Shown: piece by piece, positions 31,246 through 34,904 of the stretch
How the letters are laid out: every line of letters starts with the position of its first letter
Numbering within the stretch: the stretch's first letter is position 1
Assembly: GCF_018614615.1 (NCBI RefSeq)
Contig: NZ_JAGGOK010000101.1
Span: 1-34,904, forward strand
Reading direction: 5' to 3'
Source: Streptomyces sp. ISL-100
GTDB lineage: Bacteria; Actinomycetota; Actinomycetes; Streptomycetales; Streptomycetaceae
Length of the DNA stretch: 34,904 nt
Notes under the pieces: model-generated
The model's database searches: none
What the model was told of the DNA's origin: nothing
Seen by the model: the letters and a program-made list of their open reading frames with translations, nothing else
Position numbers and translations under genes: made by a program

Positions 31246-31886
31246 TGACCCCCGACGCCCCGGTCCGCCTGCTGCTGGCCGACGACCATCCCGTCGTACG
31301 GGCGGGCCTGCGCGCCGTACTGGACACCGAGGAGGACTTCCTGGTCGTCGCGGAGGCGCCGACCGCGGAGCGTGCGGTGGAGCTCGCGGCGGCGGACGAC
31401 TTCGACGTCGTACTGATGGACCTGCAGTTCGGGCCGGGCAGAATGCACGGTTCCGAGGCCACCGCCGCGATCACCGCGCGGCCGGGATCTCCCCGGGTGC
31501 TCGTCCTGACGACGTACGACACGGACGCCGACATCCTGGCGGCGGTGGAGGCGGGCGCGAGCGGCTACCTGCTCAAGGACGCGCCGCCGGAGGAACTGTC
31601 GGGCGCGGTACGCACGGCGGCGGCCGGCCAGTCGGCGCTGGCGCCTGCGGTCGCACACCGGCTGATGGACCGGATGCGGACGCCGGCCCAGGCGCTGACG
31701 CGGCGCGAGCTGGAGGTGCTGCAATTGGTCGGCGACGGTCTGTCGAACCAGCAGATCAGCAAGAAGCTGTTCCTCAGCCAGGCGACGGTCAAGTCGCATC
31801 TGGTGCACATATACGCGAAGTTGAGCGTGGACTCACGCACGTCCGCGGTGGCGGTAGCCACGGCCCGCCGCCTGATCCGCCGCTGA
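31242..31886 (+). CDS. NarL/FixJ-type response regulator
   Basis: The 214-residue protein has a receiver domain (LLLADDHPVVRAGL, phospho-acceptor D60 in DVVLMDLQFGPG, lysine in YLLKDAPP). A LuxR-type HTH follows (LTRRELEVLQLVGDGLSNQQ, KLFLSQATVKSHLVHIYAKL). Its start is GTG 31242 or ATG 31245, both overlapping the kinase stop, so the pair is coupled. The divergent ABC exporter operon is its likely target. Confidence 0.93.
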   Translation: MMTPDAPVRLLLADDHPVVRAGLRAVLDTEEDFLVVAEAPTAERAVELAAADDFDVVLMDLQFGPGRMHGSEATAAITARPGSPRVLVLTTYDTDADILAAVEAGASGYLLKDAPPEELSGAVRTAAAGQSALAPAVAHRLMDRMRTPAQALTRRELEVLQLVGDGLSNQQISKKLFLSQATVKSHLVHIYAKLSVDSRTSAVAVATARRLIRR

Positions 31887-31888
31887 CT

Positions 31889-31985
31889 GGAGGGCTCCGC
31901 CTCAGACCCCGCTCCTCAATTGCCGGAGGGGCCGAGAGTTGCCGCAAGCGGCAAATCCAGCCCCTCCGGAGTTTGAGGACACGCC
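31889..31985. repeat. Streptomyces-type intergenic repeat, copy 3 (complete hairpin)
   Basis: The copy has GGAGGGCTCCGCCTCAGACC followed by a long hairpin from 31914 to 31978. The outer arms CCTCAA/TTGAGG and CCGGAGGGGC (31923-31932)/GCCCCTCCGG (31960-31969) pair, and an inner stem TTGCCGC (31939-31945)/GCGGCAA (31948-31954) is perfect. It lies between the convergent response regulator and DUF5955-like genes and may terminate both. Confidence 0.78.
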
Positions 31986-31992
31986 CGCACCG

Positions 31993-32274
31993 CTAGTCGC
32001 GGCGGCCGAAGAGTTCCACCGCGTTGCGGACCTGCGTCATCGCTTCCGCCAGCGCGCTGACCGAGCCGATCGACCCCGCGACCAGCAGCAACGAACGCCG
32101 CAGCCGCATAATCTCGGGCACGCCGCTCAGCGCCATCGCGTGCAGCGACGCCAGTTCGTCCTCGGCGACTCCCCGGTCGGGCAATTCGGCGGGGTGCCCG
32201 GCCAATTCACGGCGCAACCGCGAAACGGCAGCACGCAGCTCCGTAACGCGCGGGTCCTCACCGTTGCCGGTCAC
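31993..32274 (-). CDS. Small DUF5955-like protein
   Basis: The 93-residue protein starts at GTG 32272-32274 (MTGNGEDPRVTELRAAVSRL), with AGAGG upstream. A longer frame starting at 32352 has no ribosome binding site and an unlikely composition. It is helical and charged, with LRRSLLLVAGSIGSVSALAE as a more hydrophobic central stretch. The pattern matches what I recall of the Streptomyces DUF5955 family, whose function is unknown. Confidence 0.7.
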   Translation of the reverse strand: MTGNGEDPRVTELRAAVSRLRRELAGHPAELPDRGVAEDELASLHAMALSGVPEIMRLRRSLLLVAGSIGSVSALAEAMTQVRNAVELFGRRD

Positions 32275-32412
32275 GCACCTCTGTTCCACACTTCTCAACA
32301 AGGTTCTCCCCCAGTGGTTCAGCCCGTACGTCGTTGGTCGGACGCCGTACACATGAGCTGGGGTCAGTTAACGCCAATCGGAGCCCTGTACGCCACTTGG
32401 CGGAGGGCAGGC

Positions 32413-34158
32413 CTAATCAGAGCTGGCGGCGTTACGCCATACGGTCACGTCCAGCGTCAGGTAGTCGTCACTGGGCGAACCCTCGACCGTGATTCCCTGG
32501 ACCGTCACGAGGGCCATGTGCCCCGTACCGGTGGTGACGCAGAGCTGCCGCCCCTTCGAGAGCTTGTTCACATAAGCGCTCACCACGTACCGCGTCTCGG
32601 CGCGGCAGGCGGCAAGCGATCCCTCCTTCCCCGCATCGAGCACCGCCAGGCTTCCCTCCCAGGTCTCCTCGTCGAGATACCCGCCGGTGTCGTAGGAGAG
32701 TTCGTACCCACCGTCCTCGCCCTGCTGGGGCCGGAGGTCGTCGTCGCCGAGGGTCAGGTGGTACCCGGCGGTGAGGTTGATGCCCTTGTAGACGGCGGGC
32801 TTCGGGGCGGGCTTGGACTCCGGCTTCGGGTCGGCGGCGGCCTCGCCCCCGTTGTTCGTCTCCTTGCCCTGCGACGCGCCGCCGCCCTGCGTCTGCTTCC
32901 CGTCGTCCTTGAGCAGCCCGTACACCGTGGCCCCGCCCGCGATGCCGAAGATGAGCGCGGCGGCGAGCGCGACGAGCGGCCCCCGCTTGGCCGGCGGCTT
33001 CGCGGGCGCCGGGTGTCCGGGGTACGTCTGGGGCTGGTGCGTCGGCAGCTGCGTCGGGGCGTAGGCGTAGGCGTGGGGCGGCTGCACGGGGGGCTGGTGC
33101 GGCGCGGACGGGCCGAATCCCGGGGGCGGGGTCGCCGGGGCCACGGGCGCGGTGGGCGAGTAGCCCACCGGCGTGGTGGGCGAGTAGGCCGCGGCCGGGG
33201 CGGACGACGGAGGCGGCGGGGTCTGAACCGGGGCGGGGGCGGCCGCGCGTACCGTGATGTCGGCGGCGACCGCGCCCGGCAGCCAGTCCTCGGGGCGGCG
33301 CAGCACGGTCTCGGCGTTGGCCGACTGGCACAGCCCGATGACCTCGGTGACCGACGGCCTGGCATCCGGGTCCTTGGCCAGGCAGCGGCTGACCAGCTCC
33401 ATCAGCCGCTCCGGGACCCCGCTGAGGTCGGGCTCCTCGTGGACGATCCGGTAGAGCACCCCGTGCGAGGTGCCCTCGCCGAAGGCCGGGGATCCGGTGG
33501 CCGCGTACGCCGCGACCTGGCCGAGGGCGAAGATGTCGGTCGCCGGGGTCACCCTCTTCCCCGCGGCCTGCTCCGGGGCCATGAACGACGGGGTGCCGAT
33601 GGTGACGCCGCTGCCGGTGAGCGAGGTCGCGTCGGCGGCGTACGCGATACCGAAGTCGATGACGCGGGGGCCGTCGGCGGCGAGCAGCACGTTGGAGGGT
33701 TTCAGGTCGCGGTGCACGATTCCGGCGCCGTGGATGACGTGCAGGGCCTCCGCCATGCCCGCGATCAGCAGCAGCACCGCCTCGACGGGCAGCGCCCCGT
33801 GCGCGACGACCGCGTCGGCGAGCGAGGGGCCGGGCACGTAGGCGGTGGCCAGCCACGGCTGCGCGCCGTCCGTGTCGGCGTCGATGACGGGCGCGGTGAA
33901 GAGCCCCTGTACGCGCTGCGCGGACTGCACTTCCTGGGCGAACCGGCGGCGGAATTCGGGATCCTCGCCGAATTCGGGCCGGATCACCTTGATGGCGACG
34001 GGCCGGCCACCCGGTGTGTACGAGAGATACACCTTGCCCATGCCGCCGGCGCCGAGCTTGGCGGCCAGCCGGTACCCGGCGATGGTGGTCGGATCGTCTC
34101 CCCCGAGAGGCTGGAAGACCTGAGAGGAACTGCCCCGGTCCGGCTGCTGACCACTCAT
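32413..34158 (-). CDS. Transmembrane Ser/Thr protein kinase with extracellular domain
   Basis: The 581-residue Hanks-type kinase has the glycine loop LGAGGMGKVY (about residues 35-44), K57 in VAIK, the catalytic loop HRDLKPSN (D151), DFG (D168) and APE. The kinase domain ends near residue 285. A Pro/Ala/Thr-rich linker with YSPTTPV repeats runs to about 390, a membrane helix lies at about 393-416, and an extracytoplasmic domain of about 165 residues follows. That domain has two cysteines and no PASTA repeat. ATG 34156-34158 is preferred to the adjacent TTG. The external domain probably senses a signal, but its family is not recognised. Confidence 0.92.
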   Translation of the reverse strand: MSGQQPDRGSSSQVFQPLGGDDPTTIAGYRLAAKLGAGGMGKVYLSYTPGGRPVAIKVIRPEFGEDPEFRRRFAQEVQSAQRVQGLFTAPVIDADTDGAQPWLATAYVPGPSLADAVVAHGALPVEAVLLLIAGMAEALHVIHGAGIVHRDLKPSNVLLAADGPRVIDFGIAYAADATSLTGSGVTIGTPSFMAPEQAAGKRVTPATDIFALGQVAAYAATGSPAFGEGTSHGVLYRIVHEEPDLSGVPERLMELVSRCLAKDPDARPSVTEVIGLCQSANAETVLRRPEDWLPGAVAADITVRAAAPAPVQTPPPPSSAPAAAYSPTTPVGYSPTAPVAPATPPPGFGPSAPHQPPVQPPHAYAYAPTQLPTHQPQTYPGHPAPAKPPAKRGPLVALAAALIFGIAGGATVYGLLKDDGKQTQGGGASQGKETNNGGEAAADPKPESKPAPKPAVYKGINLTAGYHLTLGDDDLRPQQGEDGGYELSYDTGGYLDEETWEGSLAVLDAGKEGSLAACRAETRYVVSAYVNKLSKGRQLCVTTGTGHMALVTVQGITVEGSPSDDYLTLDVTVWRNAASSD

Positions 34159-34257
34159 CAACTCATGTCTCCCACGCAGAACACCGATATCGAATCGAAC
34201 GGCACCCTATCCAAGGACGGGCCATCGGCGCCCGTCCTGATGCGGTATGCAGAACCC

Positions 34258-34869
34258 ATGGCACATACAAGAGATGACGGGGCCGCCAACATCGCGGGGC
34301 TTCTGCTCGCGGCGGGCGGCGGTCGCCGGCTCGGCGGACGGCCGAAAGCGCTGCTGGAGTACCGGGGGCGGCCGCTGGTCGAGCACGCGGTACGGGTGCT
34401 GCGCGAGGGCGGCTGCGGTCCGGTGCACGTGGTCCTGGGTGCGGCGGCCGCACAGGTGCGCGAGCGGGCCGATCTGAGCGGATGTGTACTGGTCGACAAC
34501 CCGGAATGGGACGAGGGGATGGGTTCGTCGTTGCGGGCCGGCCTGGCGTCCCTGGCGGGTACGGGCGCCTCTGCCGCGGTCGTCTCGCTGGTCGACCAGC
34601 CGGGGATCGGCGCGGCGGCGGTGGGCCGCGTGGCGGCGGCGTACCGCACACCTTCGAGCCTCGCCGCGGCGGCGTACGACGGGGAGAGGGGGCATCCGGT
34701 GCTCTTCGGCGCGGAGCGGTGGGCGGACATCGTGACGAGTGCGACGGGCGACCGGGGGGCACGCGCCTATCTGAAGGAGCACGAGGGCGCGGTCACCCTC
34801 GTCGAGTGCGGGGATGTGGCCGCGGCGTACGACATCGACACGCCGGAGGATCTGAGGCACCTGGAGTGA
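34258..34869 (+). CDS. MobA/MocA-like NTP transferase
   Basis: The 203-residue nucleotidyltransferase has the signature LLAAGGGRRLGGRPKALLEY (about residues 14-33) and DQPG in VVSLVDQPGIG for metal binding. It continues with GERGHPVLFG and ends in YDIDTPEDL, as MocA-type molybdenum cofactor cytidylyl- or guanylyltransferases do. The start is ATG 34258; a possible -10 box (TATGCA, 34246-34251) lies so close that the mRNA would be leaderless. Such genes often accompany xanthine dehydrogenase genes, which are not in this window. An IS end follows 15 bp after the stop. Confidence 0.88.
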   Translation: MAHTRDDGAANIAGLLLAAGGGRRLGGRPKALLEYRGRPLVEHAVRVLREGGCGPVHVVLGAAAAQVRERADLSGCVLVDNPEWDEGMGSSLRAGLASLAGTGASAAVVSLVDQPGIGAAAVGRVAAAYRTPSSLAAAAYDGERGHPVLFGAERWADIVTSATGDRGARAYLKEHEGAVTLVECGDVAAAYDIDTPEDLRHLE

Positions 34870-34883
34870 CCGAGGTGGCACTG

Positions 34884-34904
34884 AGAGGGCGTTTCATCCC
34901 GTTG
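34884..34904. mobile_element. Outer end of a second copy of IS A, cut by the window edge
   Basis: The last 21 bases are the exact reverse complement of 231-251, the outer end of the insertion sequence that opens the window (its final 20 bases plus one flanking base). TGA at 34882-34884 precedes the IS end and fits the TNA target pattern. Whether this is the left or the right end of the element cannot be told from 20 bases. Confidence 0.75.

Noticed and set aside
31939..34869. A 976-codon open frame on the plus strand
   Set aside because: It runs antisense through the Ser/Thr kinase gene; only its last 203 codons (from 34258) are a real gene. Long antisense frames are expected at this GC content.
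1..34904. CRISPR arrays, rRNA, tRNA or riboswitches
   Set aside because: No regularly spaced repeats, cloverleaf folds or conserved riboswitch cores were seen on either strand by eye.

Overview
The window is very GC-rich, with strongly GC3-biased reading frames, many GTG starts, ATGA/GTGA gene overlaps, and families typical of Streptomyces (SigE-type ECF sigma factor, IclR-controlled allantoin genes, DUF5955-like protein, IS5-family and TnpB elements). I read it as Streptomyces or a very close relative. Both ends lie in the same insertion-sequence terminus: the first 250 bases are the distal end of an IS5-family element, and the last 20-21 bases repeat, inverted, the outer end of that element. 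The window is therefore probably one draft contig bounded by copies of one repeat.

Bases 1-5660 are scarred accessory DNA. They hold an IS fragment, a complete 865-bp IS5-family element with a frameshifted transposase and TTA target duplication, a 5'-truncated hypothetical gene, an intact ECF sigma factor/beta-propeller pair, a coiled-coil protein gene, a gene broken by two frameshifts, and a 39-codon remnant of a 3-oxoadipate enol-lactonase (pcaD-like) gene.

Bases 5663-14400 form a sugar or polyol uptake and catabolism locus. Leftward genes encode two tandem lipoprotein solute-binding proteins, a permease, a single-domain ATPase, a ROK sugar kinase and a membrane-anchored protein. A GntR/HutC regulator sits upstream and faces a rightward inositol-dehydrogenase-like oxidoreductase and an alpha/beta hydrolase. 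Two promoters share a GGACAAA-N3-TTGAC arrangement, and a palindrome lies between the regulator and the oxidoreductase. The substrate is unknown; inositol-like compounds are the best guess.

Bases 14400-24400 hold a small membrane protein plus XRE regulator under nested palindromes, a TnpB-like RuvC protein without a visible zinc ribbon, an MDR oxidoreductase, a thioesterase, a two-component system split by a SRPBCC/ArsR pair with two palindromic operators, a small membrane protein, an EamA transporter, a RibD/DHFR-like reductase and an SDR.

Bases 24400-28090 are the allantoin pathway (allantoicase, allantoinase, divergent IclR regulator). Bases 28110-31886 are a MacB/LolD-type ABC exporter pair divergent from a second NarL-type two-component system. 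The right end holds a DUF5955-like protein, a transmembrane Ser/Thr kinase and a MobA/MocA-like nucleotidyltransferase. A Streptomyces-type intergenic palindromic repeat occurs three times. No tRNA, rRNA, CRISPR array or riboswitch was recognised.
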